From the NCBI GenBank assembly GCA_025980625.1, contig JAICXG010000009.1, positions 1 to 24,544 on the forward strand: 24,544 nucleotides of DNA, read 5' to 3'. Positions 7,918 through 15,970 of the stretch are shown here, in pieces. Below the pieces are notes generated by a model, which did not search any database, had not been told where the DNA came from, and worked only from the letters and a program-made list of their open reading frames with translations. Both the position numbers and the translations under genes were made by a program. This DNA comes from Chthoniobacterales bacterium (GTDB lineage Bacteria > Verrucomicrobiota > Verrucomicrobiia > Chthoniobacterales > UBA10450). Every line of letters starts with the position of its first letter. Positions within the stretch are counted from its first letter, which is position 1.

Positions 7918-9117
7918 ATGAAAACCACAAAGCTTCTCACCGTGCTCCTTTGCGCCACGCTTCTCGCCGGTTGCGGAAAGAAAGCGTCAAAAGTCAAAGT
8001 CGTTAATTCCAAACATGTGAAAATCGGCTTCATCGGCCTCACTTGTGAGGCGCCGATCTACACCGCTTACGAAAAAGGTTTTTTTAAGGACGAAGGGCTC
8101 GAACCGGAGTTGGTGAAATGCTCGTGGGCGCAATACAAGGATAACCTCGCGCTTGGCGCTTATGACATTACGCACCACCTCGTGATGTATTTCATGAAAC
8201 CAATCGAACAGGGTCTTGATGTCCGCTTCCTCGGCGGCGTGCACACAGGCTGTCTGCGCGTCCAGACGGGCGTCGATAGTCCGATCCACAAAATCCAAGA
8301 TCTGAAAGGAAAACGGATCGGAGTTCCGGGGATGGGGACACCGCCATTCGTGTTTGCCAATCGAGTGTTTGGGACTCATGGGGTTGATGCTGGTAAGGAC
8401 ATCACTTGGAAAGTTTATCCGGCCGGAGAACTCGGCCTGGCGCTGAAAAAGGGAGAAGTCGATGCTGTGGCTGACGCTGAGCCAATTGGCACATTACTAA
8501 TTTCGCAAGGTATTGCCCGCAATGTGGAGGGAATGGACGAGGCCACGGACCCTCCTTATGGCAATGAGTATTGCTGCGAGGTCATTGCCAATGGCAAATG
8601 GGTTGATGCCAATCCCGACAGCGCAGCGCGAGCGACACGCGCGATTCTAAGAGGCGCCAAATGGGTGCAGGAAAACCCGAAGGCTGCGGCGCAGTTGGCG
8701 GTGGATAAGAAATATCTCGCTTCCACGGTCGAACTGAACACGATCGCGCTCTCTCGTCTGAAGTACATTCCCTCCGTGAAGAAGGCCGAGGAAACTCTCT
8801 ACACCGCGGCGCGGGAAATGCGTCAGGCGAACATGCTTTCACCAAATACCGACACGGACGCGTTGGCCAAGAAAGCGTTTCAGCACCTTGATGGTGTGAC
8901 TGACGAATGGATCAAAACCGTTCAGGTAGAAAAAGTGCCCGGCGGCCAGGTTGACCCCAACATGGACATCAAACTCTACGCAAAGCTCATCCTAAGCGAC
9001 GTTCAGGATGCTTGCTGCGCCAGAAAAATGTACGACCAACCGGATCAGGAAGCGCCTAACATGTCCGATCCGAACGGTGCCCCATGTCAACCCAAAGATA
9101 CTGTTGTCAAGAAATGA
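7918..9117 (+). CDS. NitT/TauT-type ABC substrate-binding lipoprotein, Cys/His/Met-rich
   Basis: The 399-residue precursor has a lipoprotein signal: MKTTKLLTVLLCATLLAGC, lipobox LAGC with Cys19. The mature part has the SsuA/ThiY-like fold of NitT/TauT binding proteins (VKIGFIGLTCEAPIYTAYEKG; DLKGKRIGVPGMGTPP; GEVDAVADAEP). Unusually for the family it has many thiols, at Cys43, 68, 112, 219-220, 366-367 and 390, plus THHLVMYFM (about 85-93) and GVHTGC (107-112). Such residues would suit a soft metal or metal complex better than nitrate, taurine or cyanate; that is inference. Its stop overlaps the permease start (ATGA). The gene lacks exact iterated 9-mers, unlike most neighbours. Confidence 0.88.
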   Translation: MKTTKLLTVLLCATLLAGCGKKASKVKVVNSKHVKIGFIGLTCEAPIYTAYEKGFFKDEGLEPELVKCSWAQYKDNLALGAYDITHHLVMYFMKPIEQGLDVRFLGGVHTGCLRVQTGVDSPIHKIQDLKGKRIGVPGMGTPPFVFANRVFGTHGVDAGKDITWKVYPAGELGLALKKGEVDAVADAEPIGTLLISQGIARNVEGMDEATDPPYGNEYCCEVIANGKWVDANPDSAARATRAILRGAKWVQENPKAAAQLAVDKKYLASTVELNTIALSRLKYIPSVKKAEETLYTAAREMRQANMLSPNTDTDALAKKAFQHLDGVTDEWIKTVQVEKVPGGQVDPNMDIKLYAKLILSDVQDACCARKMYDQPDQEAPNMSDPNGAPCQPKDTVVKK

Positions 9118-10157
9118 GCACTAGCATCGAAGAAGCCGTGCCGGAAGCCCCGGCAGTCACTAAAAGCCAGAGTATTGCTTCTCTGTCAAAGTCCGTCCCG
9201 ACGGCAGAAGCGCGTTACCGGCCACAAACTCTTCTCGCGATACCTGTCGGGGCCTTGATCTCGCTCGGGATACACTATTTCATCCCTAAGAGGGAGCCCG
9301 TGCCGACAAGTCACTATTTCCCGACCCTGCTTTTCGCGATGCTGGGCTTTGGCATTCTCCTGATTGCACTCTGCCCCTTCTCTCTCCGGGTGCGCAAGTG
9401 GATGCGACATATGTGCCCCATTCTGGGCATCGCGACCCTTACGACCGGGATATGGGAATTAATCACCTGCTGCCTGGCACTCATGCCTCTGCCTTACTTC
9501 CCCGGCCCGGAGGCGGTTGTGAGCTCAATCGTGAACGATCGCGCACTCATCTTTGACAGCACATGGCACTCCCTGGCCCTGCTCCTAAGCGGTTACGCGA
9601 TTGGAACCGTCATTGCGCTCATAACTGGCGTGACGATCGGCTGGTTCCCGCACGCGCGTTATTGGGGCATGCCCTTGCTCAAGATCGTCGGCCCGATCCC
9701 GGCGACGGCGTGGATTCCGCTCGCCATGGTCGTGGCGCCCTCGGCCTTGTTCTCGGCCATGGGCTTGGTCGCCCTCGCGGTTTGGTTCCCAGTTACCATG
9801 CTGACTGCATCTGGGATATCGAACACCCGTACCTCCTATCTCGATGTTGCCCGTACTCTGGGCGCGAATCGACTCTATCTCATATTCCGTGTGGCTATTC
9901 CTGCAGCGATGCCGAATATTTTCATCGGTCTCTTTATGGGGCTGGGTACTTCCTTTCTGACTCTCGTTGTTGCGGAAGAAGTCGGAGTTAAGTCCGGTCT
10001 CGGTTGGTATGTGAGTTGGGCCCAGGGCTGGGCCGAGTATGGCAAAGTCTACGGAGCGCTCATTATCATGGCGGCGTTCTTCTCCACCATCATGACGCTA
10101 CTCTTTAAGTTACGTGATCGGGTGCTTGTCTGGCAGAAGGGAACAATCAAGTGGTAG
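9114..10157 (+). CDS. NitT/TauT-type ABC permease with extended N-terminus
   Basis: The predicted protein has 347 residues from the ATG at 9114, overlapping the lipoprotein stop. The C-terminal ~220 residues are a standard BPD_transp_1 permease of the SsuC/TauC group (HSLALLLSGYAIGTVIALI; EAA-type loop around SYLDVARTLGANRLYLIFRVAIPAAMPNIF in sequence order; GLGWYVSWAQGWAEYGKVYGALI). The N-terminus adds about 120 residues with two or three extra hydrophobic segments (TLLAIPVGALISLGIHYFI; TLLFAMLGFGILLIAL) and cysteines (HMCPI, ITCCLAL), so it is longer than the usual ~260-residue permease. It ends with WQKGTIKW and its stop lies within the ATPase start. It acts in the inner membrane, probably as a dimer. 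Confidence 0.9.
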   Translation: MSTSIEEAVPEAPAVTKSQSIASLSKSVPTAEARYRPQTLLAIPVGALISLGIHYFIPKREPVPTSHYFPTLLFAMLGFGILLIALCPFSLRVRKWMRHMCPILGIATLTTGIWELITCCLALMPLPYFPGPEAVVSSIVNDRALIFDSTWHSLALLLSGYAIGTVIALITGVTIGWFPHARYWGMPLLKIVGPIPATAWIPLAMVVAPSALFSAMGLVALAVWFPVTMLTASGISNTRTSYLDVARTLGANRLYLIFRVAIPAAMPNIFIGLFMGLGTSFLTLVVAEEVGVKSGLGWYVSWAQGWAEYGKVYGALIIMAAFFSTIMTLLFKLRDRVLVWQKGTIKW

Positions 10158-10975
10158 CACTAACTGGAGATAGCAAGATTGAGAGCAGCGAGGCCGCCTC
10201 GATCAGAGTCTGGCACGTCAGCAAGCAATTCGATTCGGCCGACGGCGGGATAACTCCCGGCGCGCTTGCCCTCAATGATGTTTCACTCACGGTGAAGGCG
10301 GGAGAGATGGTCTGCATCGTCGGCCCCAGCGGTTGTGGCAAATCGACTCTTTTGCGCATGATCGCGGGGCTAACACCGCCAACAACCGGCGAACTCTCGA
10401 TCGGAGCCGAGCCAATCACCGGACCGGGCGCCGAACGCGGCCTCGTCTTTCAAGACCCGAGTCTTTTTCCCTGGCTCAGTGTACGCGGCAATATCGAGGC
10501 AGGGCTCGTTGCACGCGGCGTGCTTCGGCACATGCAGCAGGAAGCCGATGAGTTCATGCGCCTCGTCGGGTTGGAGGCTTTCGCCAACTCTTTCCCCCAC
10601 CACCTCTCTGGTGGCATGGCGCAACGCGTCGCACTCGCGCGCGCCTTGATCAATCACCCCCGGGTCCTCCTCCTCGACGAGCCGCTCGGAGCGCTCGATG
10701 CTTTTACCCGCATGCGAATGCAGGACGAAGTGCTTCGGCTCTGGCGTGCCCGCGGCACCACGATGCTCTTCGTCACACACGATATTGATGAGGCGATCTA
10801 TATGAGTGACCGAATCATCATCATGACTCCACGCCCGGGAAGGATCGAACAAATCATTTCCGTCGAACTCGACCGGCCACGGGATCGTGGGAGCGATGAA
10901 TTCCTTCATCTGCGGGGACAAATCCTCGAAACGATGCACTTCGCCGGGCAACCATTGGCCGGCAACACTCACTAA
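10151..10975 (+). CDS. NitT/TauT-type ABC ATPase, copy 1
   Basis: The 274-residue protein starts at a GTG at 10151 that overlaps the permease stop by 7 nt. Walker A GPSGCGKST is at residues 58-66, the Q-loop is in VFQDPSLFPWL (about 99-109), the signature LSGGM at 152-156, Walker B VLLLDEP at 172-178 and the switch His in FVTHDIDEA. It energises the permease encoded just upstream. The downstream paralogue at 14374 is very similar along its whole length (roughly three-quarters or more of residues by eye). Copy 1 encodes the EPLGALD segment without the iterated 9-mer core, whereas copy 2 encodes it with GTTAGGC. The 10976-11154 spacer holds one exact 9-mer at 11016 and no other recognised element. 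Confidence 0.93.
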   Translation: MVALTGDSKIESSEAASIRVWHVSKQFDSADGGITPGALALNDVSLTVKAGEMVCIVGPSGCGKSTLLRMIAGLTPPTTGELSIGAEPITGPGAERGLVFQDPSLFPWLSVRGNIEAGLVARGVLRHMQQEADEFMRLVGLEAFANSFPHHLSGGMAQRVALARALINHPRVLLLDEPLGALDAFTRMRMQDEVLRLWRARGTTMLFVTHDIDEAIYMSDRIIIMTPRPGRIEQIISVELDRPRDRGSDEFLHLRGQILETMHFAGQPLAGNTH

Positions 10976-11181
10976 TTGTTTTGCTGCGATCCGCTCGCTC
11001 TAACAATAGCTAGCGGCCTAACGACATGAAGCATCCCTTGCTGCCTGGCCTTGGCCCGCCTGTGCGTAAGTCTTTTTGCCGCAGAAATTCGCCCACCCTT
11101 GAACACGTCTGTTTCGCCTTCACAGTCTTTACTCGACCTGAAGCCGGCAGGTAGGTGACCAATGAATCAACCTGCCTTCCA

Positions 11182-11631
11182 ATGAGAGTTTCTCGCCATT
11201 TGCCGCGACTGATGCCGAGCCTGTATGCCCGCGGCGCTCGGCGCGGGAGGCGGCTGCTTTATCTTACCGGGGCAACGAGCTGCCTGCTGGCAATTTTCAT
11301 CTCTGCCGGCGGACACTGGGCGATGCTTCAATCGATCGCCTATACACGGATGTTATTCGAATTCGCCGAGCAAGATTCCCTGGGAGCGGCGGTGAAGAAG
11401 ACCTTTGACGAACGTTATGCCTGTTCGCTCTGCCCGAAGATCCGCGACGGCTTCAACAGCGACCACAAGAAGCCGCTAACTCTTAGCGAAGTGCAGCAGC
11501 CCGAGTTTCTCCTCGAATCCAACGCTCTCATTTTTTTCATCCCTGTGGTTGTCGCGCATGTAGCATTCGTTCCATCGCGCCACGTCGACTTTCCAAACGC
11601 CCCGCCAAAACCGCCGCCGAGGGTTGCTTGA
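11182..11631 (+). CDS. Small membrane protein with CxxC motif (possible copper-locus accessory)
   Basis: The predicted protein has 149 residues from the ATG at 11182; a GTG at 11155 in frame would give 158. Neither has a strong ribosome site. There is a basic N-terminus, a membrane segment (LLYLTGATSCLLAIFISAGG), then WAMLQSIAYTRMLFEFA, KKTFDERYACSLCPKIRDG with a CxxC pair, a second hydrophobic segment (LIFFIPVVVAHVAFV) and a Pro-rich tail. The 'TFDG.HPC.LC..I' pattern recalls a family of uncharacterised small membrane proteins, and there is loose likeness to DUF2946-type proteins seen near OprC-like receptors. The family assignment is from memory and uncertain. Position just before the receptor suggests a role in the same metal pathway. 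Confidence 0.65.
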   Translation: MRVSRHLPRLMPSLYARGARRGRRLLYLTGATSCLLAIFISAGGHWAMLQSIAYTRMLFEFAEQDSLGAAVKKTFDERYACSLCPKIRDGFNSDHKKPLTLSEVQQPEFLLESNALIFFIPVVVAHVAFVPSRHVDFPNAPPKPPPRVA

Positions 11632-11792
11632 TAGCTCAAGCCAAACCCTCCGTCTGCGCCATGAACTGAAATCAGCCAGGGTCATGAACGCCCGGAGATT
11701 AGAAAACAATCCTGGAGCTTTTGCGCCGCAGCGCTGCACGCGCTGGCTGGATCGGAGTTATCAGGGAGTTACAACACCCACTTTTCAGTTCA

Positions 11793-13889
11793 ATGAAATC
11801 CAATTTTACCACTTACAAGAAAATCGCCCTGCCGGCGTTGGTTTTCGCGGTTCCAACGCTTTCTGCCTGGGCCCAATCTCCTGATTCATCTCCAACCGCT
11901 ACCCCAAGCAAAGTTCTAACCATCGTTGTAACCGGCCAGCCAATCCCAGGAGCCACCATTGTCACTCCCACACCTGAGCTAGAAGCGAGCGCCACCGATA
12001 GCGCTGCGCTGCTCAAAGAAGCTCCCGGCGCGGCGGTGGTTCGGAACGGACGGCTCAGCGGCATCGTCCAGTTGCGCGGCCTGAGCGATGATCGCGTAAA
12101 GGTGTTAGTCAACGGCATGGAGATAACTCCGGCATGTCCGAATCACATGGACCCACCGCTGCTCGACATAGCGCCTTCCGCCCTCCAGTCTCTCACCGTG
12201 CTGGCGGGAATTACACCAGTCAGCCTCGGTGGCGATAACATCGGCGGCATCGTTCTGGCGGACCGGAAAGCGCCTGCTTTTTCCTCCAATGCGCGCACGC
12301 TTTGGTCGGGTGACCTTGGCTCCTTCTATCGCGGCAGCGATGACGGCACCGGGGTGAACGGCAACCTCACCTTAGCGGGCCAGAATTGGAGCGCTTCCTA
12401 TAATGGTTACTGGGCGACCGCTGACGATGTGCGTATCCCCGATGGCCGGGTGCGCGACAGCGGGTTTGGAGAATATCAACAGCACGAGGGTCAAATCGCC
12501 GGACGGCTTCTTGGCGGCGTCTTTGAAGCCTTCGGCGGAATCACACGCGTGCGCGACGCCGCTGCCCCGGCGCAGCCGATGGACATGATCAAGGACGACA
12601 GTTGGTTCGCAGGCATCCGGCAGACGGGCGATTACTCCTTTGGCCAACTCGACAGCCGTATTGCCTTTAACAGCACCTATCACCTGATGGATAACTTCTC
12701 CCTGCGGGCTCTCACTAGCATGGGTATGCCGGAAGTAATGGGCTTCCCATTCGTAGCTCCGAGCCAGAGTGACGACCTGAGTGGTAAAGTAGGTGTTACT
12801 ATTCCGCGCGAAAGCGACACTTTTAGGACCGGGTTGGACTTTCACTGGAACCGCTTCGATGCCTTCGAGAAGGACCTTAGCGGCGGCACAAGCCAGGAGG
12901 ACATCAACAACGCCACCCGCTCCCGGCTCGGCGTTTACTTTGAGTGGCAGAAAGATTGGAGCGACCACTGGACTACCCTGGTTGGTCTGCGGAATGACAC
13001 CGTCTGGAGTGACGCCGATCCAGTCACGCAATTTTACCCGGACTCCGCGGCCGACGCCGCTGCGTTTAACTCTCACTCGCGTGACATGACCGACGTCAAC
13101 ATCGACGCCATGGCTTCCCTCCGCTTCACACCCGACAGCTATCAGAGTTATGAGCTGGCCTTTGCCCGCAAGACCCGCTCACCCAGTATCCTCGAACGCT
13201 ATCTCTTTACACCATTCTCTTTTGCTTCCGGCGCTTCTGATGGACGTTTCTATCTGGGCAATCTCGACCTCGACCCCGAGGTGTCGCACCAGATTGCCCT
13301 AACCGGCGACTGGCACGGCGAGGGTTGGGGGCTCAAGGTCACACCCTTCTATAACTTCGTTAGTGACTACATCCAGGGCGCGCCGATCGACCGCGTCTTC
13401 TTCGATACGGTCGTCCTGCAATATCAGAACATCAATCGTGCCGACCTTTATGGCGTCGATGGCGAGGTTCATTATGACATTAACAAGTTACTGACTCTGC
13501 GCGGACAGCTTAGCTACGTGCGCGGGATCGATCGCGATAACGGCGATAATCTCTACCGCATCGCCCCGTTGCACGGCACCGTCAGCTTCGAGCAACATTG
13601 GCAGGGATGGCGCAGCGCGTTGGAGCTGGCCTGGGCCGCGCCGCAGCACGATGTCGCCGTCGTCAATGACGAGCTGACCAGCCCCGGGTTCGCCGTGCTC
13701 AACCTTCGCGCGGGTTACACCTTTGCCGAGCACCTCGACGTCAGTCTGTCGGTAGAAAACGTGTTCGACCGGCGCTATGTGGAACACCTCGCTGGGATCA
13801 ACCAAGTCCTCGATAGCGACGTGCCCGTGGGCGCACGGATCCCTGAGCCGGGCCGGTTCGTAGCTGTATCTGTAAAATATCGATTCTGA
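11793..13889 (+). CDS. TonB-dependent outer-membrane receptor, OprC/NosA-like (copper)
   Basis: The predicted protein has 698 residues from the ATG at 11793, which gives a clean signal peptide (KKIALPALVFAVPTLSAWAQ); a TTG at 11721 is in frame but implausible. A TonB-box-like VLTIVVTGQP is at about 41-50. The plug domain follows (GAAVVRNGRLSGIVQLRGL; VLVNGMEI; GGDNIGGIVL), then a beta-barrel ending in VAVSVKYRF with terminal Phe. The key feature is CPNHM (Cys115 to Met119, CxxxM) and HLM (His297-x-Met299, HxM), the two halves of the copper site described in Pseudomonas OprC, with nearly the same separation as I recall for OprC. A further PMDM (262-265) adds methionines. This points to copper as ligand; specificity is inferred. 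Exact 9-mers are absent from the gene. Confidence 0.85.
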   Translation: MKSNFTTYKKIALPALVFAVPTLSAWAQSPDSSPTATPSKVLTIVVTGQPIPGATIVTPTPELEASATDSAALLKEAPGAAVVRNGRLSGIVQLRGLSDDRVKVLVNGMEITPACPNHMDPPLLDIAPSALQSLTVLAGITPVSLGGDNIGGIVLADRKAPAFSSNARTLWSGDLGSFYRGSDDGTGVNGNLTLAGQNWSASYNGYWATADDVRIPDGRVRDSGFGEYQQHEGQIAGRLLGGVFEAFGGITRVRDAAAPAQPMDMIKDDSWFAGIRQTGDYSFGQLDSRIAFNSTYHLMDNFSLRALTSMGMPEVMGFPFVAPSQSDDLSGKVGVTIPRESDTFRTGLDFHWNRFDAFEKDLSGGTSQEDINNATRSRLGVYFEWQKDWSDHWTTLVGLRNDTVWSDADPVTQFYPDSAADAAAFNSHSRDMTDVNIDAMASLRFTPDSYQSYELAFARKTRSPSILERYLFTPFSFASGASDGRFYLGNLDLDPEVSHQIALTGDWHGEGWGLKVTPFYNFVSDYIQGAPIDRVFFDTVVLQYQNINRADLYGVDGEVHYDINKLLTLRGQLSYVRGIDRDNGDNLYRIAPLHGTVSFEQHWQGWRSALELAWAAPQHDVAVVNDELTSPGFAVLNLRAGYTFAEHLDVSLSVENVFDRRYVEHLAGINQVLDSDVPVGARIPEPGRFVAVSVKYRF

Positions 13890-14288
13890 CGGGCGATCGT
13901 GCCTCAGCCCTAAGTCTACCTTAACTCCCGCCCGATTTTCTTCATCGTTAGGCTGGCGATCCGGTGGAAAATTCCAAGTTCGCTTAGCTGCACCCGGCCT
14001 TCAAGATTCCCTATGTCGATATGATTACCTGTGGGTTTGAGGTGATCTTGTCTTTTTAGAGATCGCTCCGCCCTCAAAAAAGTCGCGAGGGTGAATCGCC
14101 GGCGATCGAAAACGTGTTCGTAATCGAAGGTTATGGTTGAATTTTCAAGTTTGATTTCTTAACCTAAGAGGAGGTTCCTCTTACGGAAGGCAAATCTGGG
14201 AGCGTTCGGGAGGAAGGCGGAGATCGAATTTTCATTCATCAAGAAAGGTGAGGCTGAAAAGAGTGTTGCCTCTAACGAAATGTTGGTA
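13890..14288. other. Gene-poor gap between receptor and permease remnant
   Basis: No gene is supported in these 399 bp. It holds one exact iterated 9-mer (13945-13953) and a perfect 8-bp inverted repeat, TAAGAGGA-GGT-TCCTCTTA (14165-14183), which has no T-tract and so is not a clear terminator. A short open stretch near 13990-14060 reads FKIPYVDMITCGFEVIL before a stop and may be a gene scrap, but no family is recognised. The segment just before 14289 shows no similarity by eye to the corresponding part of the intact permease, so the deletion that left the remnant probably ends here. Confidence 0.5.
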
Positions 14289-14380
14289 ATCATGGCGGCA
14301 TTTTTTCGACGATCATGACACTGCTCTTCAAGCTGCGTGATCGCGTCCTTGTCTGGCAAAAAGGTGCGATTAAATGGTAA
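14289..14380 (+). pseudogene. 3' remnant of a second NitT/TauT permease, frameshifted
   Basis: These 92 nt align base for base with the last 93 nt of the intact permease (10065-10157), apart from a one-base deletion in the TTTTTT run near 14301. Beyond the frameshift the copy still encodes MTLLFKLRDRVLVWQKGAIKW and a stop, against MTLLFKLRDRVLVWQKGTIKW in the intact gene. The remnant stop also overlaps the start of the following ATPase, as in the intact operon (GTGGTAG there, ATGGTAA here). It is therefore the tail of a former second copy of the permease-ATPase pair, with the rest deleted. Confidence 0.88.
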
Positions 14381-15174
14381 GCGCCCCGGCCGAGAAGCGC
14401 ATCGATGAAGCAGCCGGGCTGAAAATTCGGCGAGTCTGGAAAGAGTTCACTTCCCTCGATGGCGGCGCCACTCCAGGAGCGGTCGCGGTTTCCGACGTCA
14501 CGCTCTCGATCGCACCCGGCGAGCTGGTGTCGATCGTCGGCCCGAGCGGTTGTGGAAAATCCACCCTTCTTCGGATGACCGCCGGTCTCATCGCTCCGAG
14601 CAGTGGCGAGATCTTGATTGGCAACCAACCGATCACCGGACCGAGCGCAGAACGTGGTCTTGTCTTTCAGGATCCCAGTTTGTTTCCCTGGCTGACGGTG
14701 CGGCGCAACATCGAGGCCGGGCTGGTGGCGCGCGGTGTTTTGCGCGAGAACCGCCACGAGGTGGATGAATTCATGCGCCTTGTTGGTCTCGAATCCTTTG
14801 CCAATTCTTTTCCCCACCACCTTTCCGGCGGCATGGCGCAGCGGGTCGCGCTCGCCCGCGCGCTCATCAATCGTCCCAGGATCCTGCTGCTCGACGAGCC
14901 GTTAGGCGCGCTCGATGCCTTTACCCGCATGCGGATGCAGGACGAAGTTTTGCGCCTTTGGCAGGCGCGCGGCACGACGATGCTCTTTGTCACCCATGAT
15001 ATCGATGAAGCCATCTACATGAGTGAGCGCATCGTCATCATGACGCAGCGCCCGGGCAAGATCGAACAGATCATCCCGGTCGATCTCGCCCGGCCGCGCG
15101 ATCGGAGCAGCGACGAGTTTCTCAGCCTGCGGAGCGATATTCTCGAGACGTTGCATTTCGCCGGGCGAAAATAG
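14374..15174 (+). CDS. NitT/TauT-type ABC ATPase, copy 2 (operon relic)
   Basis: The 266-residue protein starts at the ATG at 14374, overlapping the permease-remnant stop. All ATPase motifs are intact: Walker A GPSGCGKST (56-64), QDPSLFPWL, LSGGMAQR, LLLDEPLGALD and FVTHDIDEA. It is nearly colinear with copy 1, differing mainly at the N-terminus, the C-terminus and scattered positions. No complete permease or binding protein accompanies it. It could serve the upstream ABC permease interchangeably, or be on its way to decay; intact motifs favour continued selection or recent loss of its partners. The EPLGALD codons are CCG-TTA-GGC here, a one-mismatch copy of the iterated 9-mer (14899-14907) that is absent from copy 1. 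Confidence 0.9.
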   Translation: MVSAPAEKRIDEAAGLKIRRVWKEFTSLDGGATPGAVAVSDVTLSIAPGELVSIVGPSGCGKSTLLRMTAGLIAPSSGEILIGNQPITGPSAERGLVFQDPSLFPWLTVRRNIEAGLVARGVLRENRHEVDEFMRLVGLESFANSFPHHLSGGMAQRVALARALINRPRILLLDEPLGALDAFTRMRMQDEVLRLWQARGTTMLFVTHDIDEAIYMSERIVIMTQRPGKIEQIIPVDLARPRDRSSDEFLSLRSDILETLHFAGRK

Positions 15175-15313
15175 CCGCGCTTGATCTCGCCGATTGGGCC
15201 GCTGTACTCGTTAGGCGAGACACGCGGCGGCGCACTCGATCGCTTGATTGCGCAGAAATCACGGTGGACGCAGTTCTCGACCCGCCGTACATGTTCTCTC
15301 TTTTTGCCCGCCG

Positions 15314-15970
15314 ATGCCGCGCCGATCGAAACTCTCGCTCCATCCCGACCCCGACAGCCCGGGTGCTCGGCTGCCCGCCGTTACTCCCCAGCTTGCGCCG
15401 GGCGAGCCGACGGATTTGGAATTGATGCAGGGCATCCAGCGCGAGGATCCGGACGCGCTTTCCAAACTCTACGACCGCTATAACGGCATCATCAAGGCCC
15501 TCATCCTGCGGGTCGTGCATAACGAGGCCGAGGCAGACGACCTGCTCCAGGAAATTTTCATGGAGCTGTGGAACCAGGCGAAGAATTTTTCCGCGAAAAA
15601 AGGAAAACCGCTGGGCTGGATGGTGACCCTCGCTCGGCGCCGCGCGATCGATGGGCTGCGTAAGAAGCAGGCTTATCTCCGCGCCGGCGAGCGCCTGCAA
15701 AACGAAACCGAGCAGCAGCCCGACGCGTGGGTGCACAACACCACGGAAGAGGAAATCACCTTCTCCGATACCCGCGTTCTCATTCGCAAAGTCATCAACA
15801 GCCTGCCCGTGGCCCAGCAACAGGCGATCGATCTGGCATTTTTTCGCGGCATGAGTCAGCGCGAAATCGCCGCTCATACGAATACTCCATTAGGGACTGT
15901 CAAGACACGCCTCGAATTAGGCCTGAAGAAAATCTACGACGGCCTTAAAGAACTGAAGGATGAGCTTTAA
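15314..15970 (+). CDS. ECF-type RNA polymerase sigma factor
   Basis: The predicted protein has 218 residues from the ATG at 15314 (MPRRSKLSLHPDPDSPG); a 40-residue Pro-rich lead precedes the sigma domains. Region 2 is DALSKLYDRYNGIIKALILRVVHNEAEADDLLQEIFMELW, containing the DLLQEIF core-binding signature. Region 4 is LPVAQQQAIDLAFFRGMSQREIAAHTNTPLGTVKTRL, a typical -35-recognising HTH. It most resembles the SigK/RpoE-like ECF branch paired with RskA-type anti-sigma proteins. Its stop overlaps the start of the next gene by 11 nt, which fits a sigma/anti-sigma pair. The 15175-15313 spacer contains an exact iterated 9-mer at 15208 and no clear promoter. Confidence 0.9.
   Translation: MPRRSKLSLHPDPDSPGARLPAVTPQLAPGEPTDLELMQGIQREDPDALSKLYDRYNGIIKALILRVVHNEAEADDLLQEIFMELWNQAKNFSAKKGKPLGWMVTLARRRAIDGLRKKQAYLRAGERLQNETEQQPDAWVHNTTEEEITFSDTRVLIRKVINSLPVAQQQAIDLAFFRGMSQREIAAHTNTPLGTVKTRLELGLKKIYDGLKELKDEL

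Noticed and set aside
11146..11176. 7-bp inverted repeat GGCAGGT / ACCTGCC around the GTG start of the CxxC protein
   Set aside because: It is short, has a 17-nt loop and does not match a copper operator I can name. Such repeats are expected by chance in a window this size.
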